Source: Owenia fusiformis (Eukaryota; Annelida; Polychaeta; Sabellida; Oweniidae). From it: 64,000 nucleotides of DNA. The position numbers and the translations under genes are program-made. The stretch covers positions 10,202,842 to 10,266,841 of the forward strand of contig CAIIXF020000011.1 in the NCBI GenBank assembly GCA_903813345.2. The letters run 5' to 3'. The notes beneath the pieces were generated by a model. That model did no database searches. It was given only the letters and a program-made list of their open reading frames with translations, and had not been told where the DNA came from. Shown here in pieces: positions 20,940 through 32,895 of this stretch. How positions within the stretch are numbered: the stretch's first letter is position 1; each line of letters opens with the position of its first letter.

Positions 20940-23900
20940 CTTATTGTTTTTTAAACATTTATGCACCAAATGATATTAATCAACAAGTGCAGTTTTTTTT
21001 AGGAATATAGGTGAAATTCTTCAACAGGATGAAAGTGAGAACATTATGATAGCTGGAGACTTTAACTGTGCATTAAAACAAGATGATAAAAAGGGTGGAC
21101 GACTAGTTAATGACAAACTTAATGTTATCAAACAAATCCAAGAAATAATGGACCAACAAAATGTAATAGATGTGTGGAGAGAGCAACATGAAGGTGAACA
21201 AAGATTTACATGGCATGATGCAGGATGCAAGATCCATTGCAGATTAGACTATTGGTTAGTAAGCAGGCATATGTGTGAAACAACAGAAACAGAGATAAAT
21301 ACAGCACCATCACCAGATCACAGGGCAGCAACTCTTGTATATCGAACTAAAACCTGGAAAAAGAAAGGACCTGGATTTTGGAAAATAAACAATACTCTCC
21401 TAAATGAAAAGGAATTTATTACTCAAATACATGAAGCTATAACAGAAGCAAAAGAGGGGTGTAAGGATGTAGAAGATTGTAGAGTAAAATGGGATTTCAC
21501 AAAACTGAAAATAAGAGAAAAGTGCATTAAATATTCAAAACAAAAAGCGAAAGAAAGACGAAATGAAGAAAAGGAAACGCTGAGAGAAGCAGATGAAACA
21601 CAGAAACTAATAGATACAAACCCAACCAAAGAAAACATTGAAAAAATGAGAAGAATTAAATTGAAGATAGAAATTATCCAAAAACATAAAATTAAAGGTC
21701 AAATCATAAGAAGTAGAGCACAGTGGAATGAAGAAGGAGAGAAATCTACAAGATATTTTTTCAATCTAGAAAAACATAATAATCAAAATAAAGTTTTAAG
21801 TAAAATTGTGAAAGATGGAGGTGCTGAAGTAGTAAACTCAAAGGATATATTAAAAGAAGAAGTTAAATTCTACAAAGACTTATATAGCTCTAAAGAAACA
21901 ACAGAGGAAAACTTAAATGAATGTCCATTTTTTGAAAACGTAAACATACCTAAATTAAATGATAAAGATAAACTAGAATGTGAAAAGTTAATAGGAGAAG
22001 AGGAATGCTTCAAGGTAGTTAAATTACTAAAGAAAAATAAGACACCTGGTATGGATGGCCTTTCTAATGAATTTTATCTAGTGTTCTGGAATGATATCAA
22101 AGAAGGGTTAATTTCGTGTTTAAACAAAGCTCTAGAACAGGGGGAATTATCATTGACACAAAAGAGGGGAATTATCACATTAATACCTAAAGGAAAGAAA
22201 GATAGATCGAAATTGGAAAATTGGAGACCTTTAACACTCTTAAATGGTGATTATAAAATACTTACAAAGATTATGGCTAACAGATTGAGGGACATCCTAC
22301 CAAAAATAGTGAATTCTGATCAAACAGGTTATGTCAAAGATAGATATATGGGAAGCAACGTGAGACTGATAAAAGACATAATGGATTGGACCTTTGAAAA
22401 CAAGAAACCTGGACTATGCATGTTTTTAGATTTTCGCAAAGCCTACGACAGTTTAGAATGGTCATTTATCAAAAGGACATTAAAAATATTTAATTTTGGA
22501 GACCAATTTTTGAAATTTTTTGAAACTTTGTATAAAAATTGTGAAAGCTGTATTTTAAATAATGGTGAAGCGAGCGAGTTTTTCAAACCTACACGAGGGG
22601 TACGACAAGGAGACCCAATGTCTGGAATATTTTTTATACTAGTTATGGAAATAATAGGACATGCCATTCGAAGCAATTACAAAATAAAAGGAATTCAAGT
22701 TGACAAAAGTTTGGGTGAAGTAAAATTAACTCAATATGCAGATGACATGACATTGCTACTAGAAAATAAAGAATCAGCAAAAGAAGTAATTAAAGTAATG
22801 GAATCATTTGAAAAATATTCAGGTTTAAAACTTAATAAATCAAAATCAGAAATTCTATGGATAGGTTCAAATAGAAACTGTGAAGAAAATGTGGAACAAA
22901 TTGAAAGTACTAAACAAGCAACATCTTTGGGATATTGTTTCTCTTATGATAAAACAATAACAGATGAAATAAATATCAAACAAAAGATTGAAAAAATGAA
23001 AACAAAGCTTAACATTTGGAATAGCAGATTGCTAACCCTACAAGGAAGAATCCAAATAGCAAAACAATTAGGGATTTCACAATTAACATATATTGCTTCA
23101 ATTGACAGGATTGAACAAAAGTATATTGACATGATAGACAATATTTTATTTAATTTTATTTGGCAAGGTAAGCCAGCAAAAATCAAAAGAAAAAACAATA
23201 ATCGGTGCATTAGAACAAGGGGGATTAAGGATGGTTCAATTTAAAACAATGATAAAATCACTAAGAATAGCATGGATCAAAAGATTAGGGTCAGATGAAG
23301 AAGCAAATTGGAAAACCATTCCCATGAAAATACTCAATAAGTCAGGTGGAAAGTTAATTTTCAAAAGTAATTATGAGACAAATAAATTAAATCTTGATGG
23401 ATTGCCTGTATTTTATAAAGAAATGTTAGATTATTTTAATGAAATATACAACACACCAGAGGAAATAAACATAGCTGAGATCAAAGAGGAAATAATTTGG
23501 AACAACAAAAACATAGTCATAGAAAATAAATCACTCTACATTAAATCATGGAACATTAATGGAATTAACAAATTAAAGAATTTGCTAGACAGCGAGGGAC
23601 ATTTTTACACTATAGAGAGGTTATCAGAAAAATATAATTTTATACCTAAAGTAATGGACTTTAATTCTATTATATCCGCCATTCCAAGAACATGGAAAAG
23701 GAAACTGAATCAATTTAATGCAGACAACAATAATAATGAAATCATAAACAAAGCAAAAAGATCAATAAATTTAAATAGTAAAGAAGCAAACAAAATATTA
23801 AACAAAAGAGAATTTGAAAAAAATGCAGGAATAACAAAATTAGAGGAAACTTTTAATGAGGAACAAATTAAGGATATATTTTTACTTCCAAGAAAAGTAG

Positions 23901-24340
23901 TTGATGAAACAAGATTATGGATTTTTCAATATAAAGTGTTACATAATATCTTAATATGTAATGAGAAATTACAAAAGATGAACATAAAAGAATCTAACAA
24001 ATGCCCAAATTGTAATATGAGACATACGATCAAACACATGCTGTGGGAATGTGAGAAAAATAATGAAATATGGACTAGATTTAGTACATATATGGAAAAA
24101 GCTGGATATAAGATAAAAATAACAGAGAATGACATTTTGTACGGACATAAACCAAAGGATGATGGTTATATCATTTTTAATGCAGCTATATTAATAATGA
24201 AACATGCTTTATATACCAGTTTTCTTGAAAACTTAGAGCCATCATATTATCAGTTTATTGAGCACTTCAAATTATATGTAGAAACTAAAAATGTAAATAA
24301 AAATGAAGTTTGGTCTAACTTTTATAATAAAATGTTTTGA
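20940..24340 (+). pseudogene. L1-like ORF2: APE endonuclease, reverse transcriptase, C-terminal Cys-His motif
   Basis: The frame opens with FNDSYCFLNIYAPND, then after a run of eight T (20993-21000) changes frame to NIGEILQQDESENIMIAGDF. MIAGDFNCAL and CRLDYWLVS belong to the endonuclease, and APSPDHRA carries its final His. RT motifs: KNKTPGMDGLSNEFY, LENWRPLTLLNGDYKIL, FLDFRKAYDSLEW, GVRQGDPMSGIFF and YADD (22735-22746). After an extra A in the run near 23190 the frame shifts, and the protein continues as MVQFKTMIKSLRIAWIKRLG to a CPNCNMRHTIKHMLWEC Cys-His motif like that at the C-terminus of L1 ORF2. Together the two parts give about 1100 residues, the normal size minus the N-terminal endonuclease. 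Confidence 0.92.
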
Positions 24341-24394
24341 ATTAGTATTTTTGTGGTGAGATAATTTAAATGCAACCCAGATGAATGATGTTGA

Positions 24395-24500
24395 ATAAAT
24401 GAGTAAATGAATGAAAATGAGTGGGTGAGTGAATGATGGATTGATGGAGTGAGTGAATGAATGAATGAATGAATGGATGGATACATGGATGAATGAGAAT
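24395..24500 (+). repeat. (GAAT/GGAT)n microsatellite
   Basis: GAATGAATGAATGAATG followed by GGATGGATACATGGATG in the 3' UTR of the LINE. Confidence 0.85.
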
Positions 24501-24714
24501 ATAAAGATTATATGTGGTATGCTTCTAATAAAAAGATAATAATAATAAAAGAGATTAATAGCAATAATATTAAATCAAAAAATAAAAAATCAATCATTTA
24601 AAATGAATCTGCATTGAGGTATATATGGGTATATATGAATTAAATGTAATGAAATACATACTATATGTAATTGTAAGTGATTACTAAATGTGAATAAATA
24701 TTTAAAAAAAAAAA

Positions 24715-25000
24715 ATGTGCTTCTTTAATATCAACATTTCTACCTTTATCAATGTCCTATATAATTTTTTTACATTTAAAACATATTGCTATTACAGTTT
24801 TACATATTGCACCTAAATTACTGTAAAATCGGCACTAAAATGGCCGCCATTTTTAAATGAGCACCCATTTTGAAAATCGATTTAGGAGCAGAACTTCTTC
24901 CCCCATAGGGTATATGTGTACAAAATATGAACAAAATCGGGCCAACAGTATTTGAGTTATTGCCCGGACGGACGTCTTGTAATATATAGATACACTGTCC
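24715..25000 (+). repeat. Rest of the family 2 repeat interrupted by the LINE
   Basis: Continues from the target duplication as ATATCAACATTTCTACC, then TTGCTATTACAGTTTTA, ATGGCCGCCATTTTTAAA, CCCCCATAGGGTATATGTG and TTATTGCCCGGACGG. The uninterrupted relatives at 36850-37157 and 61870-61935 show the empty site. Confidence 0.85.
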
Positions 25001-25896
25001 CACATGTTTTGTTAAAGAGCAACTGAAGCATACAATCTTTCCACAAAGATAAATTCAGACCAACATTTGGATATCTACATCATGTAGGTAGATTATAATT
25101 GATTTTATTTATTTGTCATATCCAGTATTTAATTTATTATAGGTTTAAACCCATATTAATATTGAAGTCATATTTGGTAAGTTAAAATCCAGTATATATT
25201 AATTATAGGAAATACCCATATTAATATTTAAGTCATGATTGGTAAGATAAAAATCCACATTAGATATAAAAGCAGGTTCCTCAGGCTTGTGACTGGGCAT
25301 AGGTGGGTTTAACGTTTTCGTCCATGGAAACACTCCCCTTCCCTGCATGGATTCAATAAATAAGACATAACTGGGTCCCTGAACTATATTAACAAGTCCA
25401 TGAACGCTTCAGTGTACGGTGTATTTTTATAGTTAACATTTTTCATTTGTTTTCCATTTTTATAGTTAACATTTTTTACTTATTTCATTTTTTATTTTTC
25501 TATTCATATATCTATACCATTTACTCAGTATTTTAAACTATTTAAAAAAAATTATATGTATATATATTTTATTTAAAAAAATGTTTAACCTGTTAGGGTA
25601 TGGGATTAATGGACTATTTAGACTATACACCATGTGTATAAACCGGAAAAATTTTGTATAGTTTAAAGTCATTTTCGGACCACTTACCAAAATACTCCAA
25701 CTCAGCCACATCAATATTGGTACACAAAGTCAATAAAAGGTGAAAGTGCAAACCACAAAGGGAATTAAGCATGCAAAGAGGAAAAGAGGAAAACGAGGAA
25801 AAGCAAGTAGAGCATTAAAAGTGCAAACTATCTAGTCACTCCAAACAACCAACACCAGGGAAATAAAGTATGAGAAGGGTCTCTGTGATCTTGTAG
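25001..25896. other. No gene recognised
   Basis: AT-rich. Short direct repeats such as TTTTTATAGTTAACATTTTT (about 25420-25470) and CCATATTAATATTKAAGTCAT (about 25150-25240). Confidence 0.4.
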
Positions 25897-25900
25897 TTAA

Positions 25901-26497
25901 AGGAACATTCCTTGCCAGACTATTTTTCTCCTGATATGGTAGCTACAATCATATATATACTTTACATATTTAGCAAAACACGGGAAAATGTTTTCATATG
26001 GTCAATATTGATCATTTAAAAATGTAGTACTCATTCCCAGTAAGCATCTTTTCAGATTTCTTCCAGGAAGTGATGTCATCGACTCTCGCCTGTTATAACC
26101 TTGTCTATTAAAGTATAGGAAAGAAGTACAAAATCACTTCTAAACAAGAAGCCCTTATCATCAGTGTAAAAATATTTTCAGGAGTTGTCAACTTAGAACT
26201 AAAGAAGAGATCATCAAAAGGACTTTAATCATAGACCAAATTGAAAAAAATATTCAGCTGGTTTAGTATTTCTAATAGCTCCTTACCTAATGTTATATGC
26301 AAAGTTGAGAGTCGATGACATCACTTCCTGAGTGAAATTTTAAAAGATGGCAGCCTACTGGAATTGAGCACTACATTTTTAAGTGATCAATATTGACCAT
26401 TTCAAAACATTTTTCTGCTTTTTGATAAACTTGCAAAGTATGTATATGGTTATAGCTACCATATTAGGAGAGAGATGGTCTTGCAAGGAATACCCCT
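25901..26497. mobile_element. TIR element flanked by TTAA (MITE)
   Basis: Long inverted arms of about 195 bp: AGGAACATTCCTTGCCAGAC (left) against an inverse ending GCAAGGAATACCCCT (right), continuing through TGGTCAATATTGATCA and GGAAGTGATGTCATCGACTC in both arms. TTAA flanks both ends (25897-25900 and 26498-26501), the target preferred by piggyBac-type elements. No transposase inside. The arms are about 85 percent alike by eye. Confidence 0.7.
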
Positions 26498-26904
26498 TTA
26501 AACATTCAGAGGAAATGAAAAAATCTTTTGGAAGGAATGTACACTTAAAAAATTACATAAAAATGTAATATTCATATTAGTATTTTAACTGTTTAAAATA
26601 CTGATATATCCCCGTTTCAATATTATGATGGGCCTAAGGGTAAATTAGGATCTATTATAATCCTCACCATTTTTTCAATTTTTTTGTATTTCTGTATTAT
26701 AGTTGGACAATCATCACAAGGGCAAGCCCTGAACTATAATAGTTTTATTAGTTTTTAAATTTATAACTTGTTAAGCTTGATTATTTAACTTGGTTTATTT
26801 CTTCTGTTCATATCAAGACGCTTCTGTCATTTAAATTAGTTTCCCAATACCCATATCCAGGTATTTTTCCAGGACTGCATAAGTGCATATTTAGTCAAAC
26901 CAAA

Positions 26905-26975
26905 CTTTTTGTACAGCCGGACGGACGGAGGCGTTCCCTATATCCCTCGGAACTTTGTTGGATGGGATAATTAAA
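26905..26975 (+). repeat. Solo end module
   Basis: GCCGGACGGACGGAGGCGTT, then CCCTATATCCCTCGGAAC and TTTGTTGGATGGGATAAT. The same terminal module closes families 1-3 elsewhere but here stands without an array. Confidence 0.75.
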
Positions 26976-27097
26976 AACATAAGTGGTATCTAACAATCTC
27001 TAGTGGGAATAATGAAGATCTCTTTTGAAATTACTCCTAAGGAAATTTTTTGCCCCTCAAACCCAGTTGCTACAGGCCTGGATTTTACAGTAATTAC

Positions 27098-27244
27098 CTG
27101 AAGAGTCTTTCTACACTTAAGAGCTGGCCAATCTTGGGCTCTATATCTTGGATGCGCTCCATTGGTTCCTATAAGGTATTCCCCAATAGGCATGGTTCCC
27201 TCACACCACTCCAAGATACCACTCCTCTGTGACAATGGCACTAC
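27098..27244 (-). CDS. ATM: ATM exon: kinase N-lobe/hinge, [12 protein letters not shown]
   Basis: 49 codons, phase 0 to 0. Acceptor GGGTTCTAG before GTAGTGCC, donor ACTCTTCAG before GTAATTACTG. The peptide [20 protein letters not shown] continues GEYLIGTNGAHPRYRAQDWP and ALKCRKTLQ. Vertebrate ATM reads [20 protein letters not shown] here. The intron before it is only 213 bp and free of repeats. The next exon (VFRHF...catalytic loop) is not in the remaining 27 kb as far as I can see. Confidence 0.97.
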
Positions 27245-27457
27245 CTAGAACCCAACATATTATAGACTATATAGGACCCTAGGATGTGATCCCAAGATAG
27301 TACAATATGTATTACCTAAGACCAATTCAATATATGATGAATATAATGATGCCAAATGAGATGCACAGTACAAGTACTAGTATTATGTATTTCAATTTCA
27401 AAAATAGCCGTAAATTCATTTCCCTAACAGAAAGTTAAGTTTACATATTAAGTTCAC

Positions 27458-27715
27458 CTTATATGTCCTGACTGTCAGTTTACGTTGTTTTGTGTCAGGA
27501 TATTTAAGCAGGAGACTGTTCACCATTGAGAAAACCTGTTGCATGACCGCATCTTGCCTAAGGTCATCTCGACCTTTAGTCAATTGTCGTCGCCATTTTC
27601 CATCAGAGCCGCATATCTCAAGAATCTTAGGAAGGTTGATTCCACCAGCAAGAGTAAAGGTTGGACGGACCTCTACTAGCTCTACGATGTTGTTGTATTG
27701 ACCAGTAGGATCAAT
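27458..27715 (-). CDS. ATM: ATM exon: kinase N-lobe with ATP-binding lysine
   Basis: 86 codons, phase 0 to 0. Acceptor CTCATAG before ATTGATCC, donor ACATATAAG before GTGAACTT. The peptide [20 protein letters not shown] includes [20 protein letters not shown] and [20 protein letters not shown]. The Lys of [12 protein letters not shown] corresponds to the nucleotide-contacting Lys of ATM ([12 protein letters not shown]). It ends [20 protein letters not shown]. No stop or shift. The satellite array starts about 60 bp upstream of the acceptor. Confidence 0.97.
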
Positions 27716-27777
27716 CTATGAGAATAAAGCTCAGTTCAGATACAGATTCAGATGCTGATACAGTTCATAATAGTTTG

Positions 27778-30700
27778 ACACTATAATATTGATGTATTTT
27801 ATTTTTATGTTAATGTTTGCCACTGTAATAGTAGTGAAATGTCAAAGTTGCGATGTGTTGTATCTTGGTATCAAAGATTAGTACTGGTATTCTATTGATC
27901 AAGTGTTTTATTTTTATATCAATGTTTGCCACTGTAATAGAAGTGAAGTGTCAAAGTTGTGATGTATTTATCTTGGTGTCAAAGATTAGTACTGGTATTA
28001 TATTGATCAAGTGTTTTATTTTTATGTTAATGTTTGCCACTGTAATAGTAGTGAAATGTCAAAGTTGCTATGTGTTGTATCTTGGTATCAAAGATTAGTA
28101 CTGGTATTATATTGATCAAGTGTTTTATTTTTATGTTAATGTTTGCCACTGTAATAGTAGTGAAATGTCAAAGTTGCGATGTGTTGTATCTTGGTATCAA
28201 AGATTAGTACTGGTATTCTATTGATCAAGTGTTTTATTTTTATATCAATGTTTGCCACTGTAATAGAAGTGAAGTGTCAAAGTTGTGATGTATTTATCTT
28301 GGTGTCAAAGATTAGTACTGGTATTATATTGATGAAGTGTTTTATTTTTATGTTAATGTTTGCCACTGTAATAGTAGTGAAATGTCAAAGTTGCTATGTG
28401 TTGTATCTTGGTATCAAAGATTAGTACTGGTATTATATTGATCAAGTGTTTTATTTTTATGTTAATGTTTGCCACTGTAATAGTAGTGAAATGTCAAAGT
28501 TGCGATGTGTTGTATCTTGGTATCAAAGATTAGTACTGGTATTCTATTGATCAAGTGTTTTATTTTTATATCAATGTTTGCCACTGTAATAGAAGTGAAG
28601 TGTCAAAGTTGTGATGTATTTATCTTGGTGTCAAAGATTAGTACTGGTATTATATTGATGAAGTGTTTTATTTTTATGTCAATATTTGCCACTGTAATAG
28701 TAGTGAAATGTCAAAGTTGTGATATGTTGTATCTTGGTGTCAAAGATTAGTACCGGTATTATATTGATGAAGTTTTTTACTTTTATGTTAATGTTTGCCA
28801 CTGTAATATTAATGAAATGTCAAAGTTGTGATGTAGTGTATCTTGGTGTCAAAGATTAGTACTGGTATTATATTGATCAAGTGTTTTATTTTTATGTTAA
28901 TGTTTGCCACTGTAATAGAAGTGAAATGTCAAAGTCATGATGTGTTGTATATTGGTGTCAAAGATTAGTACTGGCATTATATTGATCAAGTGTTTTATTT
29001 TTATGTTAATGTTTGCCACTGTAATAGAAATGAAATGTCAAAGTCATGATGTGTTGTATCTTGGTGTCAAAGATTAGTACTGGTAATTTATTGATCAAGT
29101 GTTTATTTTTATATCAATGTTTGCCACTGTAATAGTAGTGAAATGTCAAAGTTGTGATATGTTGTATCTTGGTGGTCAAAGATTAGTACTGGTATTATAT
29201 TGATGAAGTTTTTTACTTTTATGTTAATGTTTGCAACTGTAATAGTAGTGAAATGTCAAAGTTGCGATGTGTTGTATCTTGGTGTCAACGATAAGTACTG
29301 GTATTATATTGATCAAGTGTTTTATTTTTATATCAATGTTTGCCACTGTAATATTAGTGAAATGTCAAAGTTGTGATGTGTTGTATCTTGGTGCCAAAGA
29401 TAAGTACTGGTATCATATTGATCAAGTGTTTTATTTTTATATCAATGGTTGCCACTGTAATAGTAGTGAAATGTCAAAGTTGTGATGTATTGTATTTTGG
29501 TGTCAAAGATTAGTACTGGTATTATATTGATGAAGTGTTTTACTTTTATGTTAATGTTTGCAACTGTAATATTAGTGAAATGTCAAAGTTGCAATGTGAT
29601 GTACGAATTTTGGTGTCAAAGATAAGTACTGGTATTATATTGATCAAGTGTTTTATTTTTATATCAATGTTTGCCACTGTAATATTAGTGAAATGTCAAA
29701 GTTGTGATGTGTTGTATCTTGGTGTCAAAGATTAGTACTGGCATTATATTGATCAAGTGTTTTATTTTTATATCAATGGTTGCCACTGTAATAGTAGTGA
29801 AATGTCAAAGTTGTGATGTATTGTATTTTGGTGTCAAAGATTAGTACTGGTATTATATTGATGAAGTGTTTTACTTTTATGTTAATGTTTGCAACTGTAA
29901 TATTAGTGAAATGTCAAAGTTGCAATGTGATGTATTTTGGTGTCAAAGATAAGTACTGGTATTATATTGATGAAGTCTTTTATTTTTATATTAATGTTTG
30001 CCACTGTAATAATAGTGAAATGTCAAAGTTGTGATGTATTTTGGGGTCAAAGATTAGTACTGGCATTATATTGATGAAGTGTTTCATTTTTATATCAATG
30101 TTTGCCACTGTAATAGTAGTGAAATGTCAAAGTTGTGATGTGTTGTATCTTGGTGTCAAAGATTAGTACTGGTATTATATTGATCAAGTGTTTTATTTTT
30201 ATGTTAATGTTTGCCACTGTAATATTAGTGAAAAAGTTGTGATGTGTTGTATTTTGGTGTCAAAGATTAGTACTGGTATTATATTGATCAAGTGTTTTAT
30301 TTTTATATCAATGTTTGCCACTGTGATATTAGTGAAATGGCAAAGTTGTGATGTATTGTATCTTGGTATCAAAGATTAGTACTGGTATTATATTGATGAA
30401 GTGTTTCATTTTTATATCAATGTTTGCCACTGTAATAGTAGTGAAATGTCAAAGTTGTGATGTGTTGTATTTTGGTGTCAAAGATAAGTACTGGTATTAT
30501 ATTGATCAAGTGTTTTATTTTTATATCAATGTTTGCCACTGTAATAGAAGTGAAGTGTCAAAGTTGTGATGTATTTATCTTGGTGTCAAAGATTAGTACT
30601 GGTATTATATTGATCAAGTGTTTTATTTTTATGTTAATGTTTGCCACTGTAATATTAGTGAAAAAGTTGTGATGTGTTGTATCTTGGTGTCAAAGATTAG

Positions 30701-31480
30701 TACTGGTATTATATTGATCAAGTGTTTTATTTTTATATCAATGTTTGCCACTGTAATAGAAGTGAAATGTCAAAGTCATGATGTGTTGTATATTGGTGTC
30801 AAAGATTAGTACTGGCATTATATTGATCAAGTGTTTTATTTTTATGTTAATGTTTGCCACTGTAATAGTAGTGAAATGTCAAAGTTGCGATGTGTTGTAT
30901 CTTGGTGTCAACGATTAGTACTGGTATTATATTGATCAAGTGTTTTATTTTTATATCAATGGTTGCCACTGTAATAGTAGTGAAGTGTCAAAGTTGTGAT
31001 GTGTTGTATCTTGGTGTCAAAGATTAGTACTATACTAGTACTGGTATTATATTGATCAAGTGTTTTATTTTCATGTTAATGTTTGCCACTGTAATATTAG
31101 TGAAATGTCAAAGTTGTGATGTATTTATCTTGGTGTCAAAGATTAGTACTGGTATTATATTGATCAAGTGTTTTATTTTCATGTTAATGTTTGCCACTGT
31201 AATAGTAGTGAAATGTCAACGTTGCGATGTGTTGTATTTTGGTGTCAAAGATTAGTACTGGTATTATATTGATCAAGTGTTTTATTTTTATATCAATGTT
31301 TGCCACTGTAATAGTAGTGAAATGTCAACGTTGCGATGTGTTGTATTTTGGTGTCAAAGATTAGTACTGGTATTATATTGATGAAGGGTTTTATTTTTAT
31401 GTTATTGTTTGGCACTGTAGTAGCGAAGTGTCAAAGTTGTGAGGAGTCGCATCTTGGTATCAAAGATTAGTTCTGATAAT
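27778..31480 (+). repeat. 109-bp satellite array, about 34 units, inside an ATM intron
   Basis: Unit: TATTGATCAAGTGTTTTATT, TTTATGTTAATGTTTGCCAC, TGTAATAGTAGTGAAATGTC, AAAGTTGTGATGTGTTGTAT, CTTGGTGTCAAAGATTAGTA, CTGGTATTA. Three blocks of 326 bp (starting 27853, 28179 and 28505) are almost identical trimers, giving a higher-order repeat at the left end. The rest is more mixed. Repeated plus-strand frames of 60-81 codons are by-products of the repeat. About 50 bp of each unit resembles the end of the ATM exon at 33035 (see findings). Confidence 0.97.
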
Positions 31481-31481
31481 A

Positions 31482-32893
31482 GAGAGATTTCGCACATAAG
31501 TGAAAGGACAACTTATACATATACGTATACTTTAAAGGGTCATGTCAAACTATTATATTTACTAAAATCAATTTTAAATTGTACTTAAAGGGTTCCGATA
31601 AGCATCCCGTATAAAAACAATATGGCGGCTCCAGGCGAATCGACTGGATCAGTCCATTTTTAAGAAATAAGGGGAGTTCTGTAAAATCCAGTTTATTGAA
31701 ATTGTCTTTGAGATAAAGTAATCCGTTTATAATGATTTTGAAAACATTATCCATAGAGTGATTGCGTTCAAAGAATATGTACAACAGCTAATATAAATCC
31801 TTGTATTAGAACTGCTTTGTTTCATTTGTAGGATATTTCATATACCAAGCTGTGTGCTATTACGTTATGGGGAAATTTAGATGTCAATTTTTCCTTATTA
31901 TACACAAATAGAAGATCCTGAAACTTCACCCATAAATGTGGAATTGATTTGTCAAAATAAAAATCACCGTTTTATAAATATGTGACGATCTATAATATAC
32001 TTATGCTATATAACAGTTAGAGGTGTTGACACAACGACCTCGAGCCTGTGAACCCTTGAGTATTATTCCGGGATCGGGCCTTTTATACTAAACGGTGAGC
32101 AACACCAGAAACGAGCGTTCGATTTGCTAAACGATATGCGTCACCCTTTAATGGAACATAACTATTCACGATATAGAAAAGCTCCAACAACTAGAGACTG
32201 AATTCCTCATCTGCACGTGTAGATTATGCACATTATAATTAAATGCTTGCTTCCGTGTCCTAGTAGTTGTATTGTATTATAAACACGATCCTTTAAAGTG
32301 AGTCATGATCCTTTAAAGTGAGTCATTACATAAACAAGTTGATTATTTCAAAGTTTTCATGATCAGTATAAGTTCAATGAACTTATGAGAGGGTATATAT
32401 ACGTAGATGATGAACGCATACAGTTGGATCTCCGTATAAAGCTTTACCTACATGTGTGTGGAACAATTGATCGCAAGCCTTTTTAAAATTAATTGGCTGA
32501 GTAGAAACAGTATCCAATCAAATACTTTAACCATCAATTTGAAACAACAATCAAATGTAGCAATTCCTGGAAACGACCCATTCAGTAGCTCAATAAATGA
32601 CATACAGGGTGTTTCATAACGAGCATCTCCAAAAAGTCAATTTGAGAAGAGATAGGTCTATAACATATGTACTATATATATATGAGCCTATTTTATTCTA
32701 GACAAACACATATGGATCAACTAAACATGCTACAATTCAAGAAAGTACAAATGGCATCCCTTTGACCTTTATTTATTACAGTCCGAGAACATCTTTCTTG
32801 ACGAAAAGCCCACATTATGAAACACCTTGTACATTTACTTATAAGTATAAGTATACATTATAAGTTGTACTTCACGTATGTGCGAAATCTCTC
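31482..32893. mobile_element. TA-flanked TIR element inserted in the satellite
   Basis: GAGAGATTTCGCACATAAGT (31482 on) is matched by the inverse at the right end (ACGTATGTGCGAAATCTCTC, ending 32893). Inverted similarity runs for about 52 bp (through ACAACTTAT). TA flanks both ends (31480-31481 and 32894-32895), as for Tc1/mariner-type insertion. The satellite continues on the far side as TTATATTGATGAGG. No transposase frame was found in 1412 bp, so it is non-autonomous. It contains CCTTTAAAGTGAGTCATGAT repeated at 32291 and 32308. Confidence 0.85.
32605..32829. mobile_element. Nested TA-flanked MITE (CAGGGTGTTTCATAA ends)
   Basis: CAGGGTGTTTCATAA at 32605 and its inverse TTATGAAACACCTTG ending 32829, with TA on both sides (32603-32604 and 32830-32831). 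It lies inside the 1.4-kb TA element, which lies inside the satellite. A related end (AGGGTGTCTCAAAAAAATGT) occurs at 42864. Confidence 0.8.
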
Positions 32894-32895
32894 TA

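Larger units (their letters stand above)
20935..24714 (+). mobile_element. L1-like LINE, 5'-truncated, with poly-A tail and 14-bp target duplication
   Basis: Inserted into a family 2 repeat: ATGTGCTTCTTTAA stands at 20921-20934 and again at 24715-24728, directly after a run of A. It starts inside the endonuclease domain, so it is 5'-truncated in the way expected of target-primed insertion. The 3' UTR (24341-24700) has (GAAT)n. It is one of the least damaged elements in the window: only two frame changes were found, both in homopolymers. Confidence 0.95.

Noticed and set aside
1-27097. Remaining ATM kinase and FATC exons
   Set aside because: Read on the minus strand for the catalytic loop (GDRHVQN), the HIDLGVAF segment and the C-terminal PGWxxxV; none was seen, so they are presumed to lie left of the window.
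27853-31255. Repeated 60-81 codon frames (VSKISTGIILIKCFIF type) looking like a small gene family
   Set aside because: They are frames of the 109-bp satellite, with spacing equal to its trimer; no independent coding sign.
27778-31480. CRISPR-like regular repeats
   Set aside because: Units are contiguous 109-bp satellites without unique spacers, and the host is an animal.
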